The translations under genes and the position numbers were made by a program. The notes beneath the pieces are model-generated. The model worked only from the letters and a program-made list of their open reading frames with translations, did no database searches and had not been told where the DNA came from. 64,000 bases of DNA from Agromyces flavus (GTDB lineage Bacteria > Actinomycetota > Actinomycetes > Actinomycetales > Microbacteriaceae), in the NCBI RefSeq assembly GCF_900104685.1, contig NZ_LT629755.1, positions 1,984,001 through 2,048,000 of the forward strand, given 5' to 3'. How positions within the stretch are numbered: position 1 is the first letter of the stretch; every line of letters starts with the position of its first letter. Below are positions 41,158 to 50,154 of the stretch, piece after piece.

Positions 41158-41195
41158 CGGATGTCGCGGCGGGCGCGTCCCCGCCGCGGCATCCG
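41158..41195 (+). terminator. 16-bp hairpin after acs
   Basis: Stem 41158-41173 with 41180-41195 (one G-U wobble) and a 6-base loop, 12 bases after the acs stop. It contains GGATGTC/GGCATCC, a variant of the word that recurs in this window. Confidence 0.72.
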
Positions 41196-41269
41196 TCGGT
41201 GGGATCTCCTGCAGACCGAAAGCGCCGAGCGTCCGGCGCGAGCGCGATGCGCGCCGCGCGAGCGAGGCG

Positions 41270-41752
41270 TTACGCGAACTCGACGATGAGCTCGACCTCG
41301 ACCGGCGCGTCGAGCGGCAGGACCGCGACGCCGACGGCCGAGCGCGCATGCTTGCCGGCGTCGCCGAAGACCTCGCCGATCAGCTCGGACGCGCCGTTCA
41401 CGACCCCCGGCTGGCCGGTGAAGGCCGGATCGGAGGCCACGAAGCCGACGAGCTTCACCACTCGGACCACGCGATCGAGCGAGCCGAGCTCGGCCCGCAC
41501 GGCCGCAAGCGCATTGAGCGCGCAGAGGCGCGCATAGTCCTTCGCGTCGTCGGCGGGCACGAGGCCGTGGCCGTCGCCCACCTTGCCGGTCGCGGGCATG
41601 GCGCCGGAGACGAAGGGCAGCTGGCCCGAGGTGTAGATCAGCGAGCCCGTGGTGACGGCGGGGACGTACGCAGCGACCGGCGCCGCGACATCCGGCAGCT
41701 CGATGCCGAGCTCGGCGAGGCGCGCCTCAGCCGATGCCGACCCGGAAGCCAT
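41270..41752 (-). CDS. RidA-family protein (reactive enamine/imine deaminase type)
   Basis: 160 residues from the ATG at 41752, which shares one base with the DUF4177 stop. The YjgF/RidA fold is seen in SLIYTSGQLPFVSGAMPATG, YARLCALNALAAVRAELGSL, VKLVGFVASDPAFTGQPGVV and ARSAVGVAVLPLDAPVEVEL. The Arg after HA in KHARSAVG corresponds to the catalytic Arg of active RidA proteins. Members hydrolyse reactive 2-aminoacrylate-type intermediates. It forms a two-gene unit with the DUF4177 gene, divergent from ponA. Confidence 0.88.
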   Translation of the reverse strand: MASGSASAEARLAELGIELPDVAAPVAAYVPAVTTGSLIYTSGQLPFVSGAMPATGKVGDGHGLVPADDAKDYARLCALNALAAVRAELGSLDRVVRVVKLVGFVASDPAFTGQPGVVNGASELIGEVFGDAGKHARSAVGVAVLPLDAPVEVELIVEFA

Positions 41753-41979
41753 CAGGCCTCGCCCTCGAACTGCTTCGCGGCCTGCGCGGCCGCAGCGGCG
41801 CCGGCGGATGCCGCAGCCGAGCTCTCGCCGCCCACGGGACGCTTGAGGTACGCGACGAGCCCGCCCTCGGGACCCTGCACGACCTGAACGAGCTCCCAGC
41901 CCTCGGAGCCCCAGTTGTTGAGGATCGCGGCCGTGTTGTGGATGAGCAGCGGGGTGGTGATGTACTCCCAGGCGGGCAT
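41752..41979 (-). CDS. DUF4177 small protein
   Basis: 75 residues from the ATG at 41979, with AAGGAG seven bases upstream. The core WEYITTPLLIHNTAAILNNW followed by GSEGWELVQVVQGPEGGL is the DUF4177 signature (WEL near the middle), and YLKRP ends the folded part. The last 25 residues are Ala/Ser-rich. The role is unknown. It precedes and overlaps the RidA gene, a conserved pair in Microbacteriaceae as I recall. Confidence 0.8.
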   Translation of the reverse strand: MPAWEYITTPLLIHNTAAILNNWGSEGWELVQVVQGPEGGLVAYLKRPVGGESSAAASAGAAAAAQAAKQFEGEA

Positions 41980-42086
41980 GGACGCTCCTTCGGACCGGCT
42001 GATCGGAGCGAGTCGGCGGGCGCGGAGCACCGCGGCACGCTCGTGCACAGCGTGTTTTGCCAGCCTTCTCGGTTAAGCTCCACTAT

Positions 42087-44690
42087 ATGTCTGCCCAAAA
42101 ACCCTTGAGTGACACCGCCTCTGGCGTGCTCGGCTTCGTCGGAATGAGTGCGCTCGCCGGCATCCTGGTGACCGCCGCGGTGACCCCCGCACTCGCGGTG
42201 ACGGGCATGGCCGCGAACAACGGCATCACCATGTTCGAGAACCTGCCCGGGTACCTCGAGATCGACGAGCTCGCCGAGAAGTCCACCGTCTACGCGATGG
42301 TCGACGGCGTGCCGTCCGCGATGGCCTCGTTCTTCGACGAGAACCGCGAGGAGGTGGCGTGGGACTACATCTCGCAGTACCTCAAGGACGCCGCGGTCGC
42401 GGGTGAGGACCCCCGGTTCTACGACCACGGCGGCGTCGACATCCAGGGCACCGTCCGCGGTGCCCTGAAGACGGTCATCGGCGGCGACACCCAGGGTGGA
42501 TCCTCGATCACGCAGCAGTACGTCAAGAACGTGCTCATCAACAACGGCGTGTCCGAGGCGCAGACCGAGGAGGAGAAGCAGGCCGCGTACGAGGACGCGA
42601 CCGAGGTGAGCGCCGAGCGCAAGCTCAAGGAGATCCGCTACGCCATCACCCTCGAGAAGAAGTACTCGAAGGACGAGATCCTCCAGGGCTACCTGAACAT
42701 CGCGCACTTCGGCGGACGCGTGTACGGCGTCCAGGCCGCCGCCCAGTACTACTTCGCGACGAACGCCCGCGACCTGACGCTCGCGCAGGCGGCGAGCCTC
42801 ATCGCGATCGTGAACCACCCGGAGAAGTTCCGCCTCGACTACCCCGAGAGCGAGGAGAACGGCGCCGCCTCGGTGGATGCCGCCGGCAACGCGGTCCCCT
42901 ACGCGGCCAACAAGGAACGTCGTGACTACATCCTGGGCGAGATGCTCAAGGAGAAGAAGATCACGCAGGAGGAGCACGACGCGGCGGTCGCCGAACCCGT
43001 CACTCCCGCCATCACGCAGCCGAGCACGGGGTGCTCGTCGGCGAAGGGGCACGCGTTCTTCTGCGACTACGTGTCGTGGGAGATCAAGAACAAGTTCGAC
43101 GACCCGGACACGCCCGATGTCAACGAGGGCCGCGAGCTCCTGCAGAAGGGCGGCCTCGACATCTACACGACGCTCGACCTCGGCCTGCAGAACGAGGCGA
43201 TCAACGCGATCAACGAGAACGTGCCGAAGGTCGCCGAGGGCGTCGACATCGGCAGCACCGTCGTGAGCGTCGAGGTCGGGACCGGCCGGATCCTCGCGAT
43301 GGCCCAGAACAAGGACTACTCGAACGATCCCGACGTGCTCGCCAGTGGAGCCAACTACACCGCGGTGAACTACAACGCCGACATCGACTACGGCGGCTCG
43401 AGCGGCTTCCAGCCCGGGTCGACGTACAAGGTCTTCACGCTCGCCGAATGGCTGAAGGAAGGCCACTCGCTGAACGAGTCCGTCGACGCGCGCCGACGCG
43501 ACAACTGGGGCCAGTTCAACAACAGCTGCGAAGGCACCATGAGCGGCGACGGCTGGAACCCCAAGAACGATGGCGGTGAAGGCGGCGGCTACTGGAGCGC
43601 CGTGCAGAACACCGTGAACTCGTACAACACCGGCTTCGTCGCGATGGCCAAGCAACTCGACCTGTGCGGTATCGCGAAGACGGCCGAGGCGCTCGGCGTG
43701 CACCGCGCCGACTACGACCCGCTCTCGCAGTTCCCGTCGGCCGTCCTCGGCACCAACGAGGTCGCGCCGCTCTCGATGGCCACGGCGTTCGCCGGGATCG
43801 CCGGGAACGGCACCGCCTGCACGCCGATCGCGATCGACCGCATCGTGAACGCGAAGGGCGAGGAGGTCGCCCCGCCCAAGAGCGAGTGCACGCAGGCGCT
43901 CACGCCCGAGGTCGCGAACGCCACCGCGTACGCCATGCAGCGCGTCATGAGCGACGGCACAGGCAGCACCTCGAGCGGACGCACCGACCCGTGGGTCCCG
44001 ATGATCGGCAAGACCGGAACCACCGACAACGCCGAGGCCACATGGATGAGCGGCGCGTCGACCAAGGTCGCCACGGTCGTGGGCGTGTTCAACGTCACGG
44101 GCCACGTGAACCTGCGCGACACCTACTTCGACGCCGGCGAGGCGGCCACGCTCCGTCACCGGATCTGGCCGCGCGTCATGTCGTACGCCAACGCCACGTA
44201 CGGCGGCGGCGAGTTCCCGCAGGTGAAGGACTCGTTCCTGAACGCTCCGCAGGTCTCGGTTCCCGACGTCATCGGCCTCTCGCCCGAGGCGGCGCAGCAG
44301 GCGCTCGAATCGGCCGGCTTCGGCTGGTCCATGGACGGCGAGGTCGATTCCAGCCAGCCCAAGGGCACGATCGGCGCCCAGAACCCGTCGGGCACGGCGA
44401 GCCGCGGTGCGGTCATCTCTCTGCAGGTCAGCCGCGGCAACGGCGTCACGGTTCCGGATGTCGGCGGCATGAGCCAGGACGAAGCCGAGAACGCCCTGAA
44501 GAGCGCAGGCTTCAAGGTCGACCGCACGGAACAGGACGTGCTCGATCCCACGCAGGACGGCATCGTCATCGGTCAGTCGCCGGCGGCCGGCTCCGCCGCG
44601 AAGTCGGGTGACCGGGTCACGATCACGGTCGGGAAGCTCGCAGCTCCCGGCGGTGGCGGCGACGGCGGAACGCCGCCCGGTAACGACTAG
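42087..44690 (+). CDS. ponA: Bifunctional class A penicillin-binding protein with PASTA domains
   Basis: 867 residues from the ATG at 42087. TAAGCT (42074-42079) lies seven bases upstream without a ribosome site, suggesting leaderless translation. One N-terminal membrane anchor (about 12-40) is followed by a GT51 domain with Glu107 in VAGEDPRFYDHGGVDIQG and GGSSITQQYVKN. The transpeptidase has Ser445-Lys448 in QPGSTYKVF, SYNT and KTGTT near Lys642. Two PASTA repeats (VPDVIGLSPEAAQQAL, VPDVGGMSQDEAENAL) precede a Gly-rich tail. It polymerises and cross-links peptidoglycan, and its last base is shared with the next start. Confidence 0.94.
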   Translation: MSAQKPLSDTASGVLGFVGMSALAGILVTAAVTPALAVTGMAANNGITMFENLPGYLEIDELAEKSTVYAMVDGVPSAMASFFDENREEVAWDYISQYLKDAAVAGEDPRFYDHGGVDIQGTVRGALKTVIGGDTQGGSSITQQYVKNVLINNGVSEAQTEEEKQAAYEDATEVSAERKLKEIRYAITLEKKYSKDEILQGYLNIAHFGGRVYGVQAAAQYYFATNARDLTLAQAASLIAIVNHPEKFRLDYPESEENGAASVDAAGNAVPYAANKERRDYILGEMLKEKKITQEEHDAAVAEPVTPAITQPSTGCSSAKGHAFFCDYVSWEIKNKFDDPDTPDVNEGRELLQKGGLDIYTTLDLGLQNEAINAINENVPKVAEGVDIGSTVVSVEVGTGRILAMAQNKDYSNDPDVLASGANYTAVNYNADIDYGGSSGFQPGSTYKVFTLAEWLKEGHSLNESVDARRRDNWGQFNNSCEGTMSGDGWNPKNDGGEGGGYWSAVQNTVNSYNTGFVAMAKQLDLCGIAKTAEALGVHRADYDPLSQFPSAVLGTNEVAPLSMATAFAGIAGNGTACTPIAIDRIVNAKGEEVAPPKSECTQALTPEVANATAYAMQRVMSDGTGSTSSGRTDPWVPMIGKTGTTDNAEATWMSGASTKVATVVGVFNVTGHVNLRDTYFDAGEAATLRHRIWPRVMSYANATYGGGEFPQVKDSFLNAPQVSVPDVIGLSPEAAQQALESAGFGWSMDGEVDSSQPKGTIGAQNPSGTASRGAVISLQVSRGNGVTVPDVGGMSQDEAENALKSAGFKVDRTEQDVLDPTQDGIVIGQSPAAGSAAKSGDRVTITVGKLAAPGGGGDGGTPPGND

Positions 44691-45706
44691 TGCCCGGAGG
44701 CTTCGCCAGGGCCGCGACGCGGGTCGCTTCGGCGATCGGCGTCGCGGCCGCGGCCGCCGGCGTGTGGGGTTCGCTCATCGAGCGGACCCGGTGGACCCTG
44801 CGGCGGGTCGAGGTGCCGGTCCTGCCTCCGGGCTCGCAGCCGGTCCGCGTGCTCCATGTGTCCGACCTGCACATGGCCCCGTGGCAGCGGTCGAAGCAGG
44901 ACTGGGTGGCCGGCCTGGCCGCCCTTCACCCCGATCTCGTCGTGAACACCGGCGACAACCTCGGCCACGTGCGTGGGCTCGAGGGCATCCGACGCGCGTT
45001 CGCGCCCTTCGCGGGTATCCCGGGGGTCTTCGTCAACGGATCGAACGATTACTTCGGCCCCGTGCTGAAGAACCCCTTCTCGTACTTCGGGGGTCCGTCG
45101 GTCAACCTCGCCCGCGCCGCGCAACTCGATATCGACGCCCTGCACGGGTTCTTCGGCGAGCTCGGGTGGGCCGATATCGACAACCGCGCCACGAGCCTCG
45201 ACGTGCGCGGCACGCACTTCGAGTTCTTCGGCGTCGACGACCCGCACAAGGGCTACGACCGCCTCGACCTGATCACCGCCGCGATCGACGACCTGCGGTC
45301 CGACGACCCCCTCGGCGACGATGTCTGGCCCGACCCGGCCACGGTGCCGCACCCGCGCCCGACCGTCACGGTCGGCGTCACGCACGCGCCGTATCAGCGC
45401 GTGCTGAACTCGTTCGTGACGCACGGTGCGCAGCTCATGCTCGCCGGCCACACGCACGGCGGCCAGGTGTGCGTGCCCGGGTACGGGGCGCTCGTCACCA
45501 ACTGCGACATCCCCCGAACCCAGGTGAAGGGCCTCTCGCTCTGGCGCCATGGGCTGCGCTCGGCATACCTCCACGTCTCGGCGGGATTGGGCACGTCGAT
45601 CTACGCCCCCATCCGGTTCGCGTGCCCGCCCGAGGCGACCTTGTTGACCCTGACGGCCGCTCGTGCGACGCGCACGACGACGGGACGCGTGGTCGGGGCC
45701 GCCTGA
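44690..45706 (+). CDS. Calcineurin-like metallophosphoesterase
   Basis: 338 residues from the GTG at 44690, whose first base is the last base of the ponA stop. After an N-terminal hydrophobic anchor (about 8-28) come the metal ligands: [38 protein letters not shown] (Asn-Asp where many have NHD), [13 protein letters not shown] and [15 protein letters not shown]. It probably acts at the membrane on a phospholipid or cell-wall phosphate ester. Placement directly after ponA is common in Actinobacteria and suggests envelope work. Confidence 0.88.
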   Translation: MPGGFARAATRVASAIGVAAAAAGVWGSLIERTRWTLRRVEVPVLPPGSQPVRVLHVSDLHMAPWQRSKQDWVAGLAALHPDLVVNTGDNLGHVRGLEGIRRAFAPFAGIPGVFVNGSNDYFGPVLKNPFSYFGGPSVNLARAAQLDIDALHGFFGELGWADIDNRATSLDVRGTHFEFFGVDDPHKGYDRLDLITAAIDDLRSDDPLGDDVWPDPATVPHPRPTVTVGVTHAPYQRVLNSFVTHGAQLMLAGHTHGGQVCVPGYGALVTNCDIPRTQVKGLSLWRHGLRSAYLHVSAGLGTSIYAPIRFACPPEATLLTLTAARATRTTTGRVVGAA

Positions 45707-45741
45707 AATATCGGCTATCCTTGTGGAGGCCCTCGGGCCAC

Positions 45742-45823
<82 letters not shown>

Positions 45824-45839
45824 TGTGTCGGGACATCGT

Positions 45840-46666
45840 TTACAGATGTTCCGGGACATCGTTGACATGAAGCCCCTCCTTCGGGAGGGGCTTCTGTCGT
45901 TTCCGGGGTTGGTAGTCGCGGCCGGGATCGATGATGTGTTCGGCGAGGAGTTCGCCGGTGTGCCTGGCGGTGACGAGGGTTTGCGGTCCGTTCATGAGCA
46001 GGATGACGGGGGTGCCGGCGTGGGCGCGGCCGATGCCGAGGTGTCGGAGTCGGCCGGCGTAGCGGATGGTGATCGTGCCGACGTTGTCGACGGTGTCGTA
46101 GCGGACCCGCCAGTGCTCGTCGCCGTGGCGGAGTCGGGGTTCGGCTTTCGGGAGCGACCGGTACGCCTCGCCGGGGGTGCTTCGGTTGATCGCGCGATGC
46201 GGGCGGTGCTCGTTGTACAGCTCCTGGAAGTGCTCGAGCTGCTGGTTCAGGGCTTGGATCGTGTCGGCGGGCGGTTGCCGTCGGACCGCGGCCGTTTCTG
46301 CGGTTGCGGGATCACGACGCCCTCAGCGCGCAGGATCCGCCAGATCGTGGACACGCTCGGGGCCTTCTCACCGGCGCGAGTCAGCCGATCGCGGATCGAC
46401 TCGGCGCCGCCATCGAGCCCGGCGCCGGCCAGTTCGGTTCGAAGCGTCAGGATCCGCTGCCGCATGCCTTCGGTGGTGCGCGTCGGTGATCGCCGTGGCT
46501 TGCGGGAGCGTGGCTCGAGCGCGTCGTCGCCGCCTTCCCGGTACCGGTTCGCTAGCGTGCTCGCCCATTGCCGGCTGATCCCGAACCGTGCGGCGGCGTC
46601 CGCGGCGGTCAAGCCGCCGTCGACGATGGCGTGGGCGATGACACGATTCCGGTTCCCTCTCGACAT
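45840..46666 (-). pseudogene. IS481-family transposase remnant lacking the DDE core
   Basis: The N-terminal part (46666 to 46247) encodes a helix-turn-helix: LTAADAAARFGISRQWASTL, then SVSTIWRILRAEGVVIPQP, and stops early. The C-terminal part continues in another frame from about 46268 to a TAA at 45840: ADTIQALNQQLEHFQELYNE, HRPHRAINRSTPGEAYRSLP, and a C-terminal domain ending VNDVPEHL. The intervening catalytic DDE region of about 200 residues is missing. A deletion with a frameshift near 46270-46290 best explains this. Confidence 0.85.
45869..45894. repeat. 11-bp hairpin with TTCG loop inside the IS remnant
   Basis: Stem 45869-45879 with 45884-45894 and loop TTCG. Its core GCCCCTCCTTCGGGAGGGGC is identical to the core of the hairpin at 46780-46803 beyond the right repeat. 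It lies within the transposase C-terminal reading frame and could terminate tRNA-Pro transcription. Confidence 0.65.
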
Positions 46667-46759
46667 GCCCCATCGTCGAGCCCGTCAACGATGTCCCGAC
46701 ACATCCACGCTGTCGTCGATGTCCCGACACACCCGTCAACGATGTCCTGAAACCACACA

Positions 46760-46779
46760 CTGTCACCCCGACCATGTGA
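46760..46779 (+). repeat. 20-bp direct repeat, right copy
   Basis: Exact second copy of CTGTCACCCCGACCATGTGA, separated from the left copy by the IS481-like remnant. The natural tRNA-Pro terminator hairpin follows directly, so the original locus read tRNA-Pro, TGTGA, hairpin. Confidence 0.9.
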
Positions 46780-46803
46780 CGGCCCCTCCTTCGGGAGGGG
46801 CCG
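46780..46803 (+). terminator. 10-bp TTCG hairpin, original tRNA-Pro terminator
   Basis: Stem 46780-46789 with 46794-46803 and tetraloop TTCG, immediately after the right direct repeat. This is probably the ancestral terminator of tRNA-Pro, now displaced 961 bases from the gene. Confidence 0.75.
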
Positions 46804-46849
46804 TCGTCGTCTCCGCCGGTACGGCGGTGAACGCGGCTACGCTGAATCG

Positions 46850-47389
46850 ATGACCTCGGACCGCTCGGAGCGCCGGCTCGCGGCATCCGTCCGCCTCGCC
46901 GGGCGTGCGCCCGCGCCGGCGCAACGAGTCGGTCTCCCCCGCGCCTGGGTCGCCGTGGTGAGCGTGCTCTACTCGATCGGCCTCGGGATGGTGCTGTTCT
47001 GGCCGGTGCACGTCGACGGCGAGGGCGGCCTGATCGATCCCGGTTGGCTGCTCGGCCTGCTCGGGTCCTGGGGCTTGTCGGCGGCGGTGCGCTACCCGCT
47101 CGTCGAGTCGGCCGGGAACGCGTTGATGTTCCTCCCGCTCGGGGCGCTGTGGATCGCCTGGGTTCGGCGGCCGCGCTGGCGCAGCGTCGTCGTCGCGATG
47201 GCGATCGCGTTGGCCGTGAGCCTCGCGGCCGAGATCGTGCAGGCCAGGTACCTCCCGGCACGCACGTTCGACCCGCGCGACCTGGTCGCGAACACGATCG
47301 GTGCGGGCACGGGCGCGGCCGTCGCCCTCGTGGCCGTGCGGTCCTGGTTCCGGCCGAGCGGCCCGGTCTTGCGGGATCCCGTGCGCTGA
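46850..47389 (+). CDS. VanZ-like membrane protein
   Basis: 179 residues from the ATG at 46850; TACGCT (46838-46843) lies six bases upstream with no ribosome site. It has four hydrophobic segments (about 33-52, 64-78, 84-104, 113-131 with a fifth near 145-165). VanZ features are VESAGNALMFLPLGAL, with the conserved Asn in the second half, and LAAEIVQARYLPARTFDPRDLVANTIGAG split across helices 4-5. VanZ proteins give low-level teicoplanin resistance in enterococci; in Actinobacteria their role is unclear. It is convergent with the DUF418 gene, two bases apart. Confidence 0.85.
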   Translation: MTSDRSERRLAASVRLAGRAPAPAQRVGLPRAWVAVVSVLYSIGLGMVLFWPVHVDGEGGLIDPGWLLGLLGSWGLSAAVRYPLVESAGNALMFLPLGALWIAWVRRPRWRSVVVAMAIALAVSLAAEIVQARYLPARTFDPRDLVANTIGAGTGAAVALVAVRSWFRPSGPVLRDPVR

Positions 47390-47391
47390 GT

Positions 47392-48522
47392 TCAGCCTGC
47401 GTCGGCCCGGCGTTCGCCGTCGGATGGCGCGACCCGCGACCGCCCGCTCGCCCAGCGCAGCAGCATCTCGAGCGGTCCCCGCCCGACGAAGCGCTGCCAG
47501 ACCCAGGCGAAGACCATCGACCCGACGATGAGCCCGACGGTCAGCGGCCACGAGTCGTCCGTCACCCGGCCGTCCTCGGTGCGCTTGGACATCGAGATCA
47601 CGACGAGGTGCGCCGTGTAGATTGTCAGCGGCATGGCGCCCATTGCGATGATGGGAGCGAGGGCGGTGCGCGCGACGCGGCGGACCGCCGGCCGTGCGAG
47701 CGCGGTCAGCGCGACGACCGCGGCGACCACCACGACGCCCACCGCGGTGTTGCCCAGCGTCTCGAGCGACGCGCGCACGGGTGCCGCCCATGCGACGGTG
47801 GGCGAATCGATCGCCGCCTCGCCGGGATCGGGCAGCAGCCGGGCGAGCGGCAGGGTGATGCACGCGACCGCCGCGCCGGCGAGCGCGGCTCGGTGCACCA
47901 CGCCCGGCGAACCGACGCCGGCGCGAGCCATCCCGAGCCCGATGAGCATCACGGGGACCCAGATGATCACCGGGTAGGCGCCCACCACGAACCACGTGAC
48001 GAGCAGCCCGACCGGACTGTCGGCGAGCTCGACGGTCTGCGGGTCGCGCTCGGCGATCGCGGCGATGGCCGGCGTCATGGTCAGGAGCACCGCGCCGAGG
48101 ACGATCGCCACGCGCGCCGGCAGGAAGAGCATCGGCAGCATCACCAGGAAGGCGACGCCGTACACGTCGAGGATCACGAACACGAGCGGCCGCAGGGCCA
48201 CGACGACGAACACGCCGAGCGCGATGAGGAGCACGGCCCGGATCGCGATCTGCCGGCGGAGCACGCCGCGCTCGACCCGGTCGGCCACCGGTCGCACGGC
48301 GCCCGAGATGAGACCGAGCCCGATACCCGCGGTCAGGGCGAAGAGCAGCCGCGGACGCTCGTCGGCCAACGCGATCAGCTCGTTGGCGCCGACGCTCGAC
48401 GCCATGGGTGCGACGTGCGCCACGAACATCCCGATCAGCGCGATGCCGCGCGCGGCGTCGACGCCGTCGATGCGGACGGCCGGGCGCGTCGACGCCGTGG
48501 TCCGAGATGCGGCGGCCGTCAT
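47392..48522 (-). CDS. DUF418/heparan-acetyltransferase-like multi-pass membrane protein
   Basis: 376 residues from the ATG at 48522. About ten membrane helices; the N-terminus RIDGVDAARGIALIGMFVAH is the typical DUF418/DUF1624 start, and the C-terminal MGAMPLTIYTAHLVVISMSK followed by WQRFVGRGPLEMLLRWASG matches the DUF418 end (RGPLEWLLR pattern). Such proteins may transfer acyl groups across the membrane, but their substrates are unknown. The last 15 residues are charged. Confidence 0.8.
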   Translation of the reverse strand: MTAAASRTTASTRPAVRIDGVDAARGIALIGMFVAHVAPMASSVGANELIALADERPRLLFALTAGIGLGLISGAVRPVADRVERGVLRRQIAIRAVLLIALGVFVVVALRPLVFVILDVYGVAFLVMLPMLFLPARVAIVLGAVLLTMTPAIAAIAERDPQTVELADSPVGLLVTWFVVGAYPVIIWVPVMLIGLGMARAGVGSPGVVHRAALAGAAVACITLPLARLLPDPGEAAIDSPTVAWAAPVRASLETLGNTAVGVVVVAAVVALTALARPAVRRVARTALAPIIAMGAMPLTIYTAHLVVISMSKRTEDGRVTDDSWPLTVGLIVGSMVFAWVWQRFVGRGPLEMLLRWASGRSRVAPSDGERRADAG

Positions 48523-48537
48523 GGTGCCACTCTCGCA

Positions 48538-48579
48538 CGGATGCCGGCGTGCTGCGCGGGCTTCCGTCCGCGGCATCCG
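48538..48579. repeat. 9-bp inverted repeat built from CGGATGCCG
   Basis: CGGATGCCG at 48538-48546 and its complement at 48571-48579, between the DUF418 start and the end of the GT-C gene. It could end the upstream minus-strand transcript of the glycosyltransferase gene. Confidence 0.5.
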
Positions 48580-48594
48580 GTCGCTGCTTCGCGG

Positions 48595-50154
48595 TCAGCG
48601 GGCGGCGATGCAGACCAGGTACTGCCCCGACTCGAGTTCCACCTCGCAGCGCGGCGGTGCCTCACCGCGCCAGATCCGCGGGTCGTCGGCGGTCACCTCG
48701 ACCGCGTCCGTGAGGCCGACGTGCGCCCCGGCGAGGACGCCGATGCTCACGGCCGGGCCCCAGAGCACCGCGAGGCGGTCGTAGCCCAGCTCCGCGATGT
48801 CGCGCGCGGCCTCACGTTGGGCGGAGAGCGTCTCGCCCGGAGGGAACACGTGGTCGCCGACGGCGCCCACGCGGCCGGCGATCGACCACGCCAGCGCGAT
48901 GACGCCGATCGCCGCGACCCCGCCGATGCACGCGCGCCGCCATCGGGCGGCCGCCGACGACCAGGCGATGCGCGCGGCGGGCACCAGTGCCGCGACGAGC
49001 ACGGGAACGAACGCGAAGACGGCGGGGGCCGGATGCCGCACCCACGCCGGCGTGTGGCGGGAGACCAGCCACCACGCGAGGTAGGTCGCGAGCCCCAGCG
49101 CGGCGGCGAGGAGCACGGCGCGGAACTCGGCCGCGTCGGTGCGGCTGCCACCGGATGTCGCGAGCTTCTCGGGATCGCGGGCGATCCGGCGCAACGCGAC
49201 GACGAGCACCACGGCTCCGCCCGCGACCACGAGCACCGCGACCACGCCCACGACGACCGCGGGGAGGTTCCACGAGCCCAGCAGGGTGCCGAGCTTGTCG
49301 AGTGGCGAGACCGCATAGCCGCGCTGACCGCCGGAACGGAGGAACCAGGTGAAATCGCGCAGGTTCTGCACGTACCCCGCGGTGCCCAGCGAGACGAGCT
49401 TCGCCGCCTCGAAGAGGAGGGTCGGCACCGCGGCGGCGAGCGCCGCCCAGACCACGTTCACGATGTTGCCGCGGGCGCGTCGGAGGATCGGCCCCGCCCC
49501 GTCGAGCAGGACGGCGATCGTGAGCGCCGGCACCGCGAGGAGGGCGATGAACTTCACCTGGATGGCGAGTCCGAGCATGAGGCCGGCGAGCCAGGGCCGG
49601 CGGTGCAGGAACAGCAGCGCCGCCACGAGGAATGCGGCTGCGGTCACCTCGCCGAGCACGTCGACGGGCGTCTGGATGGGCGAGGGCATCGCTGCCGTCT
49701 CGAACGCGAGCGGGACCGCGACGGCGACCAGCGCCGCCCAGCGGCCGCCCAGCCTCCGCCCGACGAGCGCGAGTGCGACGAGCAGTCCGACGTAACCGAC
49801 CGTCGCGATCGCACGTCCGGCGAACACGGGATCGACCCCGATGCCGATGAGGCCCGCGATGGGCAGCAGCATGACCGGGCCCGTCGAGATGCGGATGTCG
49901 AACGGGGCGAGCTCGCTGCCCGACAGGGTGCCGTCGCTGGTGTATCCGAGTCCGCGGACCAGATTGAGCGGCACGCTGAGGTTGAACGCCTCGTCCTCCC
50001 AGAGCCGCACCGTGGCGATGCCGGGGATGATCACCGCGAGGTTCGCCGCGACGACTGCGACGGCCAGGACCCACCAGGCGACGTCGACGAGCACGCGCCG
50101 GGCGTCGGAGCGCGCGTGGGCCTCACCCGACGGCGCGCCGACCGACGTGGTCAC
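48595..50154 (-). CDS. GT-C-type polyprenyl-phosphate-sugar glycosyltransferase, multi-pass
   Basis: 519 residues from the GTG at 50154, which overlaps the GT2 stop. About eleven membrane helices. The first extracytoplasmic loop carries RLWEDEAFNLSVPLNLVRG, the acidic W-x-D-E-A motif of GT-C/PMT-like enzymes, and YTSDGTLSGSELAPFDIR follows. A soluble C-terminal part of about 80 residues holds three cysteines (PRCEVE, YLVCIA). It likely moves a sugar from a polyprenyl-phosphate donor onto a wall polymer or protein outside the membrane. The coupled GT2 gene probably makes the donor. Confidence 0.8.
   Translation of the reverse strand: MTTSVGAPSGEAHARSDARRVLVDVAWWVLAVAVVAANLAVIIPGIATVRLWEDEAFNLSVPLNLVRGLGYTSDGTLSGSELAPFDIRISTGPVMLLPIAGLIGIGVDPVFAGRAIATVGYVGLLVALALVGRRLGGRWAALVAVAVPLAFETAAMPSPIQTPVDVLGEVTAAAFLVAALLFLHRRPWLAGLMLGLAIQVKFIALLAVPALTIAVLLDGAGPILRRARGNIVNVVWAALAAAVPTLLFEAAKLVSLGTAGYVQNLRDFTWFLRSGGQRGYAVSPLDKLGTLLGSWNLPAVVVGVVAVLVVAGGAVVLVVALRRIARDPEKLATSGGSRTDAAEFRAVLLAAALGLATYLAWWLVSRHTPAWVRHPAPAVFAFVPVLVAALVPAARIAWSSAAARWRRACIGGVAAIGVIALAWSIAGRVGAVGDHVFPPGETLSAQREAARDIAELGYDRLAVLWGPAVSIGVLAGAHVGLTDAVEVTADDPRIWRGEAPPRCEVELESGQYLVCIAAR

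Larger units (their letters stand above)
45824..46759 (-). mobile_element. Decayed IS481-type element next to tRNA-Pro
   Basis: 936 bases bounded by the 20-bp direct repeats. Terminal sequences are related: TGTGTCGGGACATCGTTTAC at 45824-45843 and a second copy at 45847-45866 on the left; reverse-complement copies at 46684-46703, 46712-46731 and a partial one at 46735-46752 on the right. Inside is a transposase remnant on the minus strand with an internal deletion and frame change. The element should no longer move by itself. Confidence 0.8.

Noticed and set aside
45825..46853. A 342-codon plus-strand frame over the IS region.
   Set aside because: It is antisense to the transposase remnant, whose helix-turn-helix and C-terminal motifs are clear on the minus strand.
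46850..47389. VanZ-like gene as evidence of glycopeptide resistance.
   Set aside because: No vanHAX-type genes are nearby and VanZ-like proteins are widespread in Actinobacteria without resistance.
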